Below are positions 25,247 to 34,497 of a stretch of DNA of 44,501 nucleotides, piece after piece. The position numbers were made by a program, and so were the translations under genes. The DNA is from Nitrospira sp. UBA5698 (GTDB taxonomy: Bacteria; Nitrospirota; Nitrospiria; Nitrospirales; Nitrospiraceae). Each line of letters opens with the position of its first letter. Positions within the stretch are counted from its first letter, which is position 1. Where the stretch lies: positions 73,787 through 118,287 of the forward strand of contig DIHK01000066.1 of the NCBI GenBank assembly GCA_002420115.1, written 5' to 3'. The notes under the pieces are model-generated. The model saw only the letters and a list, made by a program, of their open reading frames with translations, had not been told where the DNA came from and ran no database searches.

Positions 25247-25501
25247 TTACTCGAAGACGATGCGGGACCCGGGGGATTTCATCTTGAAGATTTGCAGGGC
25301 ATTGTAGATGCCTTTTGCCGGGTGGTTCAGAATCAGGCGTGAGTTGGTGATGTGGGTATCGAGCAGTTCATATTGTCCGCCGCTGTAGTACAGATCGCAG
25401 TCGTCGATCTGGCAGTTCTTATAGACATGGTTGTCCAAAGCCAACTTGGTCTTACTGAAGGTCTGTCCGTCGATAACGATATAGTTTGGCTCAAGTCCCA
25501 T
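25247..25501 (-). CDS. Small hypothetical protein, beta-solenoid-like
   Basis: The 84-residue protein contains short alternating strands such as HVYKNCQIDDCDLYYSGGQYELLDTHITNSRLIL. Its spacing resembles the start of a pentapeptide-repeat or right-handed beta-helix fold. No signal peptide is present. The C-terminus is ALQIFKMKSPG followed by SRIVFE. It is a single gene between two minus-strand units. I do not recognise a named family; coding status rests on the regular, protein-like composition and an ATG start. Confidence 0.65.
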   Translation of the reverse strand: MGLEPNYIVIDGQTFSKTKLALDNHVYKNCQIDDCDLYYSGGQYELLDTHITNSRLILNHPAKGIYNALQIFKMKSPGSRIVFE

Positions 25502-25589
25502 AGTCGTCAGGTTGGCGAACTATAGCAAAGTCAGCGCGAGTCGTAAACCGGCTCGACGGGTGCATCGTCACGCATCGTGGGAACGGTTT

Positions 25590-26753
25590 CTAATTTGGGA
25601 CGATCCGAAACACCGAACCGCTCAGCGTCATCAGATAGAGCTCTCCAAGGCCATCTTGGCCGAAGCTTGAGATGGAGGGAGCTGCCAGCAGCGGCCATTC
25701 GGCTTTCTCAATGACCGAGCCGTTGTTCAAGCGGAAACTGCGGACGAACCCGGCACAGAAATCGGTGTAGAAGTAGGTCCCTTGGATGGCGGGCATGACT
25801 TGTCCTCGGTAGACATAGCCGCCGATGACGGAGCAGGCTCCCTTGTCGTGTGTGTATTCTAGGATCGGGAGGGTGAGGGTGCCAGGATCGCAGCTCGATG
25901 TTGGATTGAAACAGGCTGATCCTTCCATGAGCCGCCAGCCGTAGTTCAGCCCGCGGCCCGCATGAGGACCCGTAGACACATTGATCTCCTCTCGCGCACC
26001 TTGGCCGACATCGCCGATGTAGAGATCCTCGCCGTCAAACGAAAATCGCCAGGGATTGCGCAGTCCATAGCCCCAGACGAGCGGATGGCCGCTGCCCAAG
26101 ACGAATGGGTTGAGTGTTCCATTGGTGCAGGCAGTTCCAGTCGCGGGATCGACCCGGAGGAGTTTCCCCAATCGGTTTGTGAGGTGCTGCGCATTGTTGC
26201 TCGGATCCCCTGCACTACCCCCATCGCCGATTCCAGCATACAGACACCCATCCGGTCCGAATGCCACCATACCCCCGTTGTGGTTGGCGAAGGTCGGATG
26301 GGGAATGGAGACCAGGATTGCCTGTGAAGCCGGATCAGCGACGTTCGGATTCGTTGCCGAGGCTAGAAAGCGGGCAATGATGATCGTGCCGGTGGCATCT
26401 GTATAGTGGACGTAGAACCGGCCGTTGGAGTCGTACTGTGGGTCAAAGGCCAGCCCCAAGAGTCCTCGTTCCCCTCCGCTGGTGATACCGGTTATGGTCA
26501 GAAACGTTCCCAGCTCGGTTCCGCTCGTCCTCTCGAGAATCTTGATCGTCCCTCCTTGTTCCACAACAAACAGACGATCAGCATCCCCGGGAGGCGCAGT
26601 CAGGAGTATCGGGGCGCTCAGATTCTTCGTAACCGTTTGAAGTTTGAGGCTAGTCAGAGCTGAGGCCGAGTTCCTTGTCGGGTTTTCGCTGCCGCAGGCA
26701 GTGAGTACGCTGACCAGACACAAGCACTGGATCATCAAGATGGACAGTCTCAT
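25590..26753 (-). CDS. PQQ-dependent sugar dehydrogenase-like lipoprotein
   Basis: The 387-residue protein begins with a lipoprotein signal (lipobox LTAC, Cys20). It then has the six-bladed propeller of soluble glucose/aldose sugar dehydrogenases: GLLGLAFDP, HNGGMVAFGPDGCLYAGIGDGG with the catalytic-type His, LGKLLRVDP, GYGLRNPWRFSFD, LYIGDVGQ, NYGWRLMEG and GGYVYRG. Members oxidise aldoses with PQQ, or have other or unknown substrates. It probably sits in the periplasm anchored to a membrane. AGAGG precedes the ATG at 26753. It is a stand-alone gene, and no PQQ biosynthesis genes are in the window. Confidence 0.9.
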   Translation of the reverse strand: MRLSILMIQCLCLVSVLTACGSENPTRNSASALTSLKLQTVTKNLSAPILLTAPPGDADRLFVVEQGGTIKILERTSGTELGTFLTITGITSGGERGLLGLAFDPQYDSNGRFYVHYTDATGTIIIARFLASATNPNVADPASQAILVSIPHPTFANHNGGMVAFGPDGCLYAGIGDGGSAGDPSNNAQHLTNRLGKLLRVDPATGTACTNGTLNPFVLGSGHPLVWGYGLRNPWRFSFDGEDLYIGDVGQGAREEINVSTGPHAGRGLNYGWRLMEGSACFNPTSSCDPGTLTLPILEYTHDKGACSVIGGYVYRGQVMPAIQGTYFYTDFCAGFVRSFRLNNGSVIEKAEWPLLAAPSISSFGQDGLGELYLMTLSGSVFRIVPN

Positions 26754-27106
26754 GTGTAACCTCTTGTTCTATATGGAGATCAATGGGCTCTCTCCCTCTC
26801 GATTCGGCAGCATCTCTATCGCCCCTAATAGATGTGAGAGATCTCATGTATCGGTCTCCCAGGGCATATTCGAGCAGCGGCTGCCAGTATGGATCAGATT
26901 GGGGAGGTGTTTGCAAGGTGACCGTATTTGGTCTTGATCCCTTCCGTGGGACTCCATTAGAATAGCCCAGCTTTTCGGGTGGCTCGCTTCGAAATCGACT
27001 CTGCCCACCTTAGGATTTACCCACTCGCGCATGTACTTTGGATGGGTTGAAGCCACGGAGAGCCGTGCGACATCAGGAATCCGTTTAACCAGTAGGAGGA
27101 TCTCCC
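26754..27106. other. 353-bp divergent intergenic region
   Basis: This region separates the minus-strand sugar dehydrogenase from the plus-strand pyrophosphatase and must hold both promoters. I could not pick convincing -35/-10 pairs. The end contains a strong ribosome site (AGGAGGA) for the pyrophosphatase GTG at 27107. No gene, hairpin or repeat was recognised. Confidence 0.6.
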
Positions 27107-29164
27107 GTGAGTGACTCAGCGATTATCACATTTGCCCTTATCGCAGCCGTGGCGGGCATTGGCTATGGGTTGTACCTGGCGATGTGGGTATTCAAGCTTG
27201 ATGCCGGTAATGCAAAGATGCAGGAAATTGCAAAAGCCATTCAGGAAGGCGCCGGCGCCTACATGAATCGACAATACAAAACCGTCGGCTATGTCGCGGC
27301 AGGTCTGTTCGTCATTCTCGCAGCCGCCGGAGCCGTGTCGGATAAGTTTGGTCTACTCACAGCGGTTGGGTTCTTGGTCGGCGCGAGCGCATCGGCGCTC
27401 GCCGGCTATGTGGGCATGATCATCGCCGTTCGAGCCAATGTGCGAACGGCCCAGGCCGCGCACAACGGACTGAATGCGGCCCTGGTTGTGGCGTTTCGTG
27501 GTGGCGCGGTGACGGGCCTCTTGCTGATCGGCCTCGGGCTGCTGGCCATTACAGGGTTCTACACGATTGCCGAATCGATGGCCGGTCAAGAAAAGGCCAT
27601 TCATGCGTTGCTGAGTCTTGGATTCGGAGGCAGCTTGATCTCCGTGTTTGCACGGGTCGGTGGCGGGATTTATACCAAGGCTGCAGACGTCGGAGCAGAC
27701 TTGGTCGGCAAAGTGGAGGCAGGGATTCCGGAAGACGATCCACGGAACCCGGCGGTCATCGCGGATAACGTGGGTGACAACGTCGGCGATTGCGCAGGCA
27801 TGGCGGCGGACCTGTTTGAAACCTACGCCGTCACGACGGTCGCGGCGATGGTGCTGGCCTTTACCATGTTCAAGGGAGCGACGGCTCCGATTCTGTATCC
27901 ACTGATGTTGGGCGGTATCACGATCTTTGCGACGATCGTCGGCATTCTCTTTGTCAAGGTTGCTCCGGGTGGCGATATCATGCCCGCTCTGTATAAGGGG
28001 TTGTTTGTGGCTGGAGGGATTGCCGCATTAGCCTTCTTGCCTGTGACCTTTATGATCATGGGCGGAGTTGGTGGTGTCGGTGGATTCAGCTACTACATGG
28101 CCGCATTGTTTGGCTTAGCCGTCACCTTGGCGCTTGTCTTCATCACCGACTACTACACCTCGAAGGAGTATGAGCCGGTGAAGTACATTTCGAAAGCCAG
28201 TGAAACCGGCCATGCGACGAACATCATTGCCGGTTTGGCGGTGGGCATGCAGTCGACAGCGGCTCCTGTCGTGGTGATTTCCATGGCGATCCTCGGCAGC
28301 TACTGGGTCTGTGGCGGTGCTGAGTCCGGTGGGCTGTACGGTGTGGCGGTGGCGGCCGTATCCATGCTCTCGATGGCTGGAATCGTGGTGGCAATCGATG
28401 CGTTTGGCCCGATTACGGACAATGCCGGCGGTATTGCCGAAATGTCGCATCTGGGAAAAGAAGTTCGGGACATCACTGATCCATTGGATGCCGTGGGCAA
28501 TACGACGAAGGCCGTCACCAAGGGTTATGCCATCGGGTCTGCCGGGTTGGCGGCCGTGGTGCTCTTTGCCGAATACTCGCGGGAAGTCGCAGCACATAAT
28601 CCGGCGCTGGCCGCCTTTGATCTTTCAAATCCGAAAGTCTTGGTCGGTCTCTTTCTGGGCGGGATGTTGCCGTTTATCTTCGGCTCCATGTGTATGAGGG
28701 CCGTCGGTGAGGCCGGAGGGTTGATTGTAGAAGAAGTGCGCCGTCAGTTCCGGACGATCAAGGGAATTATGGAAGGCACGGGCAAGCCGGAGTACGGAAC
28801 CTGTGTCGACATCGTGACTCAGGCCGCGATCCAAAAGATGATGATCCCTGGGTTGATCCCGGTGGTGTCGCCGGTGGTGATCGGTTTGGTGCTGGGCCCG
28901 CAAGCGCTCGGCGGGGTATTAGTCGGCAGTATCGTCACCGGGCTCTTTGTCGCGATTTCGATGACGAGTGGCGGCGGTGCTTGGGACAATGCGAAGAAAT
29001 TTATCGAAGAACAAGGGTTGAAGGGCACCGACACCCATAAGGCGGCGGTGACCGGTGACACGGTCGGTGATCCGTATAAGGATACGGCGGGACCGGCTGT
29101 CAATCCGATGATCAAGGTCATCAATATCGTCGCCCTGCTCATCGTGTCGTTGATTGCGGGCTAG
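27107..29164 (+). CDS. hppA: Membrane-bound proton-translocating pyrophosphatase, K+-independent type
   Basis: The 685-residue, about 16-helix protein is a membrane pyrophosphatase. It couples hydrolysis of PPi to ion pumping across the inner membrane. Signatures are GGGIYTKAADVGADLVGKVEAGI, the substrate loop DNVGDNVGDCAGMAADLFE, and DAFGPITDNAGGIAEMS. The motif GNTTKAVTKG carries Lys at the family's 460 position and Thr at 463, the pair that marks K+-independent, proton-pumping enzymes. K+-dependent ones have GNTTAA. GTG 27107 follows AGGAGG by a few bases. A strong terminator follows at 29201-29231, so the gene is its own unit. Confidence 0.95.
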   Translation: MSDSAIITFALIAAVAGIGYGLYLAMWVFKLDAGNAKMQEIAKAIQEGAGAYMNRQYKTVGYVAAGLFVILAAAGAVSDKFGLLTAVGFLVGASASALAGYVGMIIAVRANVRTAQAAHNGLNAALVVAFRGGAVTGLLLIGLGLLAITGFYTIAESMAGQEKAIHALLSLGFGGSLISVFARVGGGIYTKAADVGADLVGKVEAGIPEDDPRNPAVIADNVGDNVGDCAGMAADLFETYAVTTVAAMVLAFTMFKGATAPILYPLMLGGITIFATIVGILFVKVAPGGDIMPALYKGLFVAGGIAALAFLPVTFMIMGGVGGVGGFSYYMAALFGLAVTLALVFITDYYTSKEYEPVKYISKASETGHATNIIAGLAVGMQSTAAPVVVISMAILGSYWVCGGAESGGLYGVAVAAVSMLSMAGIVVAIDAFGPITDNAGGIAEMSHLGKEVRDITDPLDAVGNTTKAVTKGYAIGSAGLAAVVLFAEYSREVAAHNPALAAFDLSNPKVLVGLFLGGMLPFIFGSMCMRAVGEAGGLIVEEVRRQFRTIKGIMEGTGKPEYGTCVDIVTQAAIQKMMIPGLIPVVSPVVIGLVLGPQALGGVLVGSIVTGLFVAISMTSGGGAWDNAKKFIEEQGLKGTDTHKAAVTGDTVGDPYKDTAGPAVNPMIKVINIVALLIVSLIAG

Positions 29165-29200
29165 GTTCATTACGACCTTATAAGCTTGATTTCGACGATG

Positions 29201-29231
29201 AAGCGCCGTGTCCGACCAGGACACGGCGCTT
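29201..29231 (+). terminator. Strong hairpin terminator after hppA
   Basis: A perfect 13-bp stem (AAGCGCCGTGTCC with GGACACGGCGCTT) encloses a 5-base loop, 37 bp after the hppA stop. The T-tract after it is weak (GTCGTTTCC), so it may act with a trailing helper or be bidirectional. Confidence 0.8.
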
Positions 29232-29343
29232 GTCGTTTCCGCCCTTGCCTTGACGGGTTTCTGTTCCCTAGAGTAATGTGCATGTATGATCGGTAGTTGC
29301 AAGCTGACCGCGAGGATTTCCCTGGGTGACAGGAGGTGCTCGA

Positions 29344-29541
29344 ATGGAAAAGCAGGAACGAAAGCAAGAGCCGCGACGAGAACCACAAGGCAAGGAAGAG
29401 GTCAAGGCCAACCCGAAAGTTGTGGAGACCGGGAAGAAGCTGAAGGAAGATATCGATAAGCTGGTTGATGAAATTGACGACGTTCTCGAGAAGAATGCGG
29501 AGGAATTTGTAAAGAACTATGTGCAAAAAGGCGGTGAATAG
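29344..29541 (+). CDS. pup: Prokaryotic ubiquitin-like protein Pup
   Basis: The 65-residue, very charged protein ends with the Pup signature. The helix LVDEIDDVLEKNAEEFVKNY is followed by VQKGGE, closely matching actinobacterial Pup (DEIDDVLEENAEDF...YVQKGGQ). The first 35 residues are disordered, rich in Lys/Glu/Arg/Gln. The final Glu means it is ready for ligation to protein lysines by PafA without deamidation by Dop. AGGAGG seven bases before ATG 29344 confirms the start. No proteasome, ligase, Dop or ATPase gene is in the window, so pup is separate from its system. It lies between hppA and recJ. Confidence 0.93.
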   Translation: MEKQERKQEPRREPQGKEEVKANPKVVETGKKLKEDIDKLVDEIDDVLEKNAEEFVKNYVQKGGE

Positions 29542-29709
29542 TCTGGTGATCCCCTTCGAATCTCTTTCATTCCCTCTTGCCGGTACCCCGTTGGTGTTTC
29601 CTCTCTGCGTTGTTTGACAAAGAAACAGCGACTTATTAGAGTCTGACTCGTTTCCCTGAGTGTCCTATCCTGAATCGTCTCATGGCCCAGGTGTATGAAG
29701 GAGGCAGCG

Positions 29710-31407
29710 GTGAAGTCTAAGCTCTGGGTCTTTCGGCAAGTTGATCCGATCCAACGAGGCCGTCTCTCGCAGGCCCTCTCCATTTCTTCCGCAACCGCCT
29801 CGCTGTTGCTCAACCGAGGTGTGACGAATGTGGACCAGGCTTTGGCCTGGATGTCCCCGCTTCAAGCACATGATCCCTTCTTGATTCCCGATATCGAGCG
29901 GGCCGTCGATCGGTTGCATCAGGCGATGCAACGGCGGGAGCGCGTCTGTTTTTATGGCGACTATGATGTGGACGGTATGTCGGCGACCAGTGTGTACGTG
30001 TCCTTTTTCCGTGATCTCGGAGCGTATGTCCGAGCCTACGTGCCACATCGCCTGCGTGAAGGGTATGGACTCAATGAGCCTGCGATTCGAGCCCTGGCGC
30101 AAGACGGCATCACGTTATTGGTGACGTCCGATTGTGGGACGACGTCACATCGTGAGATTGCCCTCGCGAGTCAACTGGGGATCGATGTGATCGTGACGGA
30201 TCACCATCAGAGCGACATGGAGATGGTGCCGGCGTTAGCCGTGATGAACCCTCATCGGCCGGATGCGCAGTATCCGTTCCATGGACTCTGTTCAGGTGGT
30301 CTCGCCTACAAAGTTGTGCAGGCGTATGAGCAAACATATGGCTCTGGTTCCGTACCCCTCGAGTCCTTGTTGGACCTGGTGGCGCTGGCGACCATCGCCG
30401 ATGTGGTTCCGCTCCAAGACGAAAATCGACTGTTTGTTCGCGAGGGCCTGGCTCAGATTTCGCGTGGATCCCGTTGTGGCCTCCGGGCCTTGAAGCAGGT
30501 CGCCGGTGTGACCCGTGACTGCGCGGCGGATACGATCGCGTTTAAACTCGCGCCTCGGTTGAACGCCGCAGGGCGGTTGGATGAGGCGCTCAAAGGAGTT
30601 CGGCTGTTGACGACAGAGTCGGAAGGGGAAGCTCACGCGTTGGCCGAGGAGCTGGATCAGCTGAATCACAGGCGACGGGAACTCGAAGCGACTATCCTTG
30701 ATGAGGCATTGACGCAGGTCGAGTCGCGGGAGTTGCCCGGAGGCATCGTATTATATGCACGAGGGTGGCATCTTGGGGTCGTTGGTATTGTGGCGGCCCG
30801 TATCATGGAACGCTTTCATCGTCCGACGATCGTCATTGCAATTAATGAAGACGGGATCGGTAAAGGTTCAGCGAGGACTGTGCCGGGGTTTGATCTCTAT
30901 CAGGCATTGGCCGGATGCCGAGATCTGCTGATCGCATTTGGAGGCCATCCCAGCGCCGCGGGAGTAACGATCAAGGAGGAGCGATTACCGGAGTTCGCCG
31001 AACGGTTTGCTGCCACGGCCGAGGCCTGGATGCGCGGGACACAAACCGTTCCGATGTTGCACCTGGATTCCGAACTGCGGCTGGACGAGGTCACGTTACA
31101 GCTGATCCGAGAAATCGGGACGCTGCATCCATTCGGCGCGGGCAATCCAGAGCCGACCTTTGCCGTGAGGGGATTGAACGTCCTGCAGGCCCGCGTCGTG
31201 GGGGAGAAGCATTTGAAGATGACGGTTCGGCAGGGCGGGTCGGTACCGTTTGACAGTATCGGATTCGGAATGAAGTCCCTCGAAGAACAGGGATTGTCGC
31301 TCAAGACGCCGATCGATGTCGCATTTACGCCGGAGCTCAATCACTGGAACGGGCATGACCGAATCCAATTGCGTATTCGAGACATACGGGCGGCGGGAAT
31401 CGAGTAA
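29710..31407 (+). CDS. recJ: Single-stranded-DNA-specific exonuclease RecJ
   Basis: The 565-residue protein has the DHH phosphoesterase motifs: FYGDYDVDGMSATS, TSDCGTT, VTDHHQSD and the DHHA1 signature GGHPSAAGVTI, followed by an OB-like C-terminal part. RecJ degrades single-stranded DNA 5' to 3' in recombination and mismatch or base excision repair, in the cytoplasm. GTG 29710 is chosen because AGGAGG lies five bases upstream; an in-frame ATG at 29695 overlaps that ribosome site. The rel gene starts three bases after the stop, so the two form an operon. Confidence 0.96.
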   Translation: MKSKLWVFRQVDPIQRGRLSQALSISSATASLLLNRGVTNVDQALAWMSPLQAHDPFLIPDIERAVDRLHQAMQRRERVCFYGDYDVDGMSATSVYVSFFRDLGAYVRAYVPHRLREGYGLNEPAIRALAQDGITLLVTSDCGTTSHREIALASQLGIDVIVTDHHQSDMEMVPALAVMNPHRPDAQYPFHGLCSGGLAYKVVQAYEQTYGSGSVPLESLLDLVALATIADVVPLQDENRLFVREGLAQISRGSRCGLRALKQVAGVTRDCAADTIAFKLAPRLNAAGRLDEALKGVRLLTTESEGEAHALAEELDQLNHRRRELEATILDEALTQVESRELPGGIVLYARGWHLGVVGIVAARIMERFHRPTIVIAINEDGIGKGSARTVPGFDLYQALAGCRDLLIAFGGHPSAAGVTIKEERLPEFAERFAATAEAWMRGTQTVPMLHLDSELRLDEVTLQLIREIGTLHPFGAGNPEPTFAVRGLNVLQARVVGEKHLKMTVRQGGSVPFDSIGFGMKSLEEQGLSLKTPIDVAFTPELNHWNGHDRIQLRIRDIRAAGIE

Positions 31408-31410
31408 CCG

Positions 31411-33585
31411 ATGAAGTACGAAACGGTCACGAGCATCGATCAGTTGCTGGATCGGGTGCAATCGTATCAGCCCGATGCCGATCTTGGGATGGTGCGAAAG
31501 GCCTATGAATTTTCTGCGAAGGCGCATGAAGGTCAAACACGCCGTTCCGGGGAGCCCTATGTCAAACATCCCGTCGCCGTGGCGGGCGTGCTGACCTCAT
31601 TGAAAACCGATGTGACGGCGATCGTCGCTGGGCTGCTGCACGATACGTTGGAAGATACGGTGGCGACGGCCGGCGAGTTGGAACGGGAGTTCGGCAAGGA
31701 TGTGGTGCATCTCGTCGATGGAGTGACGAAAATCGGGAAGATCACGTTTAAGAGTTCCGAGGAGAAACAAGCCGAGAATTTCCGCAAAATGGTTTTGTCG
31801 ATGGCGGATGATATCCGCGTCGTGATCATTAAGCTCGCCGATCGACTTCATAATATGCGAACGCTTGAGCATCTCAGCGAGGGAAAGCGTCTTGAGATTG
31901 CGCAGGAGACCCTGGAGATCTATGCGCCATTGGCCAATCGGATCGGGGTCGGGTGGGTGAAGAATGAACTGGAAGATCTCTGCCTCAAACACCTGAAGCC
32001 GGATGTGTACGAGATGTTACGGGTGCGTGTGGCGAAGCGTGATGAAGATCGTCAGCAGTACATTCAAGAGGTGCGGGAACTGGTCGAGAAAGCTTTGGGA
32101 GAACATGGTTTGTCCGGAGCCGTCTATGGCCGACCCAAGCATCTCTATGGCGTCTATCAAAAAATGAAGAAGCAGGCGATCTCCTTCGAAGAGGTCTACG
32201 ATCTCACAGCCTTGCGGATCATTACCGATACGAAGATGAACTGTTATGCGCTGCTGGGTGTGATTCACTCGCTGTGGCGCCCGCTTCCCGGCCGTTTCAA
32301 GGACTACATCGCCATTCCAAAATCCAATCTGTATCAATCGCTCCACACCACCGTGGTCGGACCCAAGGGCGAACATGTTGAATTCCAGATCAGAACGGAA
32401 GAAATGCATCGCGTGGCCGAATACGGGATTGCGGCGCATTGGAAATATAAGGAGCAGGGGCGTGTCCAGGATAAGGACAGCAAAGCCTTTGGGTGGCTGA
32501 GGCAGTTCATCGAATGGCAAAGCGATTTGCCGGACAATCGTCAGTTCATGGATTCCGTCAAACTCGAATTGTTCCACGATGTCGTCTATGTCTTCACGCC
32601 CAAAGGAACGGTCAAAGAGCTGCCGAAAGATTCGACCCCGGTTGATTTTGCCTATGCGATCCATACCGAGGTCGGCGACCATTGTGTGGGAGCAAAGGTG
32701 AACGGCAAGATTGTGCCGCTCAAATACGAGCTGGAGAGCGGCGACACGATTGAAATTCTGACCTCGCCGAATCAGACGCCGCACAAAGATTGGCTGAAGT
32801 TTGTCCGCACCTCACGGGCGAAGACAAAAATCAAACATTGGATTAAAGCCGAAGAGCAGAAGCGAAGCTTAGAGATCGGCCGGCGATTACTGGAGACGGA
32901 ATTCCGTCGGCATGGATTGGCCCCTGCTCAAGTACTGAAGTCGAGCGAATTGGTTGAGGTTGCCAAGCAAGAAGGCTACGAAACGACCGATGAACTGACG
33001 ATTGCCATTGGGTTTGGGCATATTGCGACGGTCCAGATTGTCAATCGGCTGGTTACACCGGCATCCGGGACCACGCCGGTTGTCCCTGAACCCTCAACAT
33101 CCCAGAAGGTCTTGAGCGGCCGAGGCGGAGAACAGAGTGTTCAGGTCAAAGGTGGGCGTGATTTGCTGATGCAGTTGTCCCGCTGTTGTAATCCGGTTCC
33201 CGGCGATCGAATCTTAGGCTACATCACTCGAGGAAGAGGACTCACGATCCACTCCGTGGATTGTCCGAATCTGGAGGCGTTGGACTATGACCGGGCTCGG
33301 TTGGTGGAGGTGGAATGGGATACCGCTGCTCCCAGCCTCCATGCGGTCAAGATCGCCGTCATTGCCGAAGATAGAACCGGTGTGTTGGCTAATGTCTCCT
33401 CGGCGATCGCTGAATGTAAAGCAAATATCAGCCGCGCTGAGATCATTACGCGGGAAGACCGCAAGGCCGAGTTGGATTTTATTGTGGAGGTTGCCGACAC
33501 GGCTCATTTGAATCGAGTCCTGAAAACCATTGAACGGATCGATGGTGTGATTACCTCACGGCGAATTCGGTCGTGGCAGCATTGA
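31411..33585 (+). CDS. rel: Bifunctional (p)ppGpp synthetase/hydrolase Rel/SpoT
   Basis: All domains of a long RSH protein are present in 724 residues. An N-terminal HD hydrolase (VKHPVAVAGVL, GLLHDTLEDTVA, KLADRLHNMRTLEHL) comes first. The synthetase domain has YDLTALRIITD, the RFKDYIA motif (RxKD, typical of bifunctional enzymes), YQSLHTTV and VEFQIRTEEMH. A TGS domain (VYVFTPKGTVKELPKDSTPVDFAY) and a C-terminal zinc-finger-like region and ACT domain (IAVIAEDRTGVLANVSSAI) follow. Both active sites look intact, so it is probably the cell's stringent-response enzyme. It follows recJ with a 3-base gap. Confidence 0.96.
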   Translation: MKYETVTSIDQLLDRVQSYQPDADLGMVRKAYEFSAKAHEGQTRRSGEPYVKHPVAVAGVLTSLKTDVTAIVAGLLHDTLEDTVATAGELEREFGKDVVHLVDGVTKIGKITFKSSEEKQAENFRKMVLSMADDIRVVIIKLADRLHNMRTLEHLSEGKRLEIAQETLEIYAPLANRIGVGWVKNELEDLCLKHLKPDVYEMLRVRVAKRDEDRQQYIQEVRELVEKALGEHGLSGAVYGRPKHLYGVYQKMKKQAISFEEVYDLTALRIITDTKMNCYALLGVIHSLWRPLPGRFKDYIAIPKSNLYQSLHTTVVGPKGEHVEFQIRTEEMHRVAEYGIAAHWKYKEQGRVQDKDSKAFGWLRQFIEWQSDLPDNRQFMDSVKLELFHDVVYVFTPKGTVKELPKDSTPVDFAYAIHTEVGDHCVGAKVNGKIVPLKYELESGDTIEILTSPNQTPHKDWLKFVRTSRAKTKIKHWIKAEEQKRSLEIGRRLLETEFRRHGLAPAQVLKSSELVEVAKQEGYETTDELTIAIGFGHIATVQIVNRLVTPASGTTPVVPEPSTSQKVLSGRGGEQSVQVKGGRDLLMQLSRCCNPVPGDRILGYITRGRGLTIHSVDCPNLEALDYDRARLVEVEWDTAAPSLHAVKIAVIAEDRTGVLANVSSAIAECKANISRAEIITREDRKAELDFIVEVADTAHLNRVLKTIERIDGVITSRRIRSWQH

Positions 33586-33669
33586 TCAAGATGAGGGTTG
33601 AGGGTCGGGCTTCATTTGGGATCAGGAAGCAGTATGTTGTCTGAAGCGCCAGAGTAGCTTTCTGGATGG

Positions 33670-34146
33670 TTAGGGTTGGCCGAACTGTAATTTTGATCCT
33701 TTCTCGATCTTATATCCGTCAACCGTTCCCCCAGCGATCTCAAGAACGTACACCGCGTCATCACTGTTCGGGCGATATTGCGGGCAGGAGTCATCACTCT
33801 TCGTGCAAATCGGCACATTGCGCTCGATATGTGTCACGCGTTTCTTCCCGTCAATCCAGATGAGGTCGAGCGCGATCTTGGTGTTCTTCATCCAGAAGTT
33901 CCAGGCCTGGGGTTGGCCGAAGAAAAACAGCATGCCGTGGTCCTTTTTGAGGTGGTCTCGATACATCAGCCCCACCGAGCGCTTTAATGGCGTGTCGGCG
34001 ACCTCGGCCTTGATCGTGACGCCAGACGGCGTTTGAATGGAGACTAGGTCAGATCCTGCGGCGCGGCTTGCCGGTACGTCGATGGCAAGGAATCCACCGG
34101 TGATGACGAGATAGAGAACAAGCCCAGCTGAGAGTGTTTGGCGCAT
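33670..34146 (-). CDS. Exported DUF192-family protein
   Basis: The 158-residue protein has a signal peptide (residues 1-29, ending SRA-A) and the DUF192 domain: VEVADTP.kRs.GLM-type segment (ADTPLKRSVGLMYRDHLKKDHGML), FWMKNTKIALDLIWID and YVLEIAGGTVDGYKI. The function of the family is not settled. A divergent arrangement with the zinc-ribbon gene at 34278 places shared regulatory sequence at 34147-34277. It is probably a periplasmic protein. Confidence 0.92.
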   Translation of the reverse strand: MRQTLSAGLVLYLVITGGFLAIDVPASRAAGSDLVSIQTPSGVTIKAEVADTPLKRSVGLMYRDHLKKDHGMLFFFGQPQAWNFWMKNTKIALDLIWIDGKKRVTHIERNVPICTKSDDSCPQYRPNSDDAVYVLEIAGGTVDGYKIEKGSKLQFGQP

Positions 34147-34277
34147 CAGCGCATCCTAATGATCGCGACCTTCTTCAGTCAAGAAGGCTGGCTGGGTGAG
34201 GCTGGTGATGGGTCCCATCATGTTGCAATCTCGTCGCGTCTTGTGCGATTCTCCAGCGCTAATCAAGCGAGGAACTT

Positions 34278-34463
34278 ATGCAAGAGAAGCGGCGGGTGTT
34301 GTACAAAAAAGGCGTGTTCGTGTGTCCTGGGTGTCGTCAGTCTTATGTTCAGGAGAAATGGATCGAGGAGTGGCGAATTCGTTGTCACCGCTGCACCTAT
34401 CGGGGAACGCTGACCGAAGTGTCGGTGGAAGAGCATATGGAGGAAGAGACATTCCGACACTAA
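34278..34463 (+). CDS. Small zinc-ribbon protein
   Basis: The 61-residue protein has two CxxC knuckles (VCPGC at residues 16-19 and RCHRC at 36-39) spaced as in zinc ribbons, between short charged ends. It is likely a metal-binding protein that contacts nucleic acid or a protein partner. GAGG lies six bases before ATG 34278. It precedes the flavodoxin-like gene by 34 bp. No name is recognised; coding status is supported by the clean CxxC pairs and the ribosome site. Confidence 0.75.
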   Translation: MQEKRRVLYKKGVFVCPGCRQSYVQEKWIEEWRIRCHRCTYRGTLTEVSVEEHMEEETFRH

Positions 34464-34497
34464 GCATCTGACCGTTTTTTATCTGGACCATCACCCT

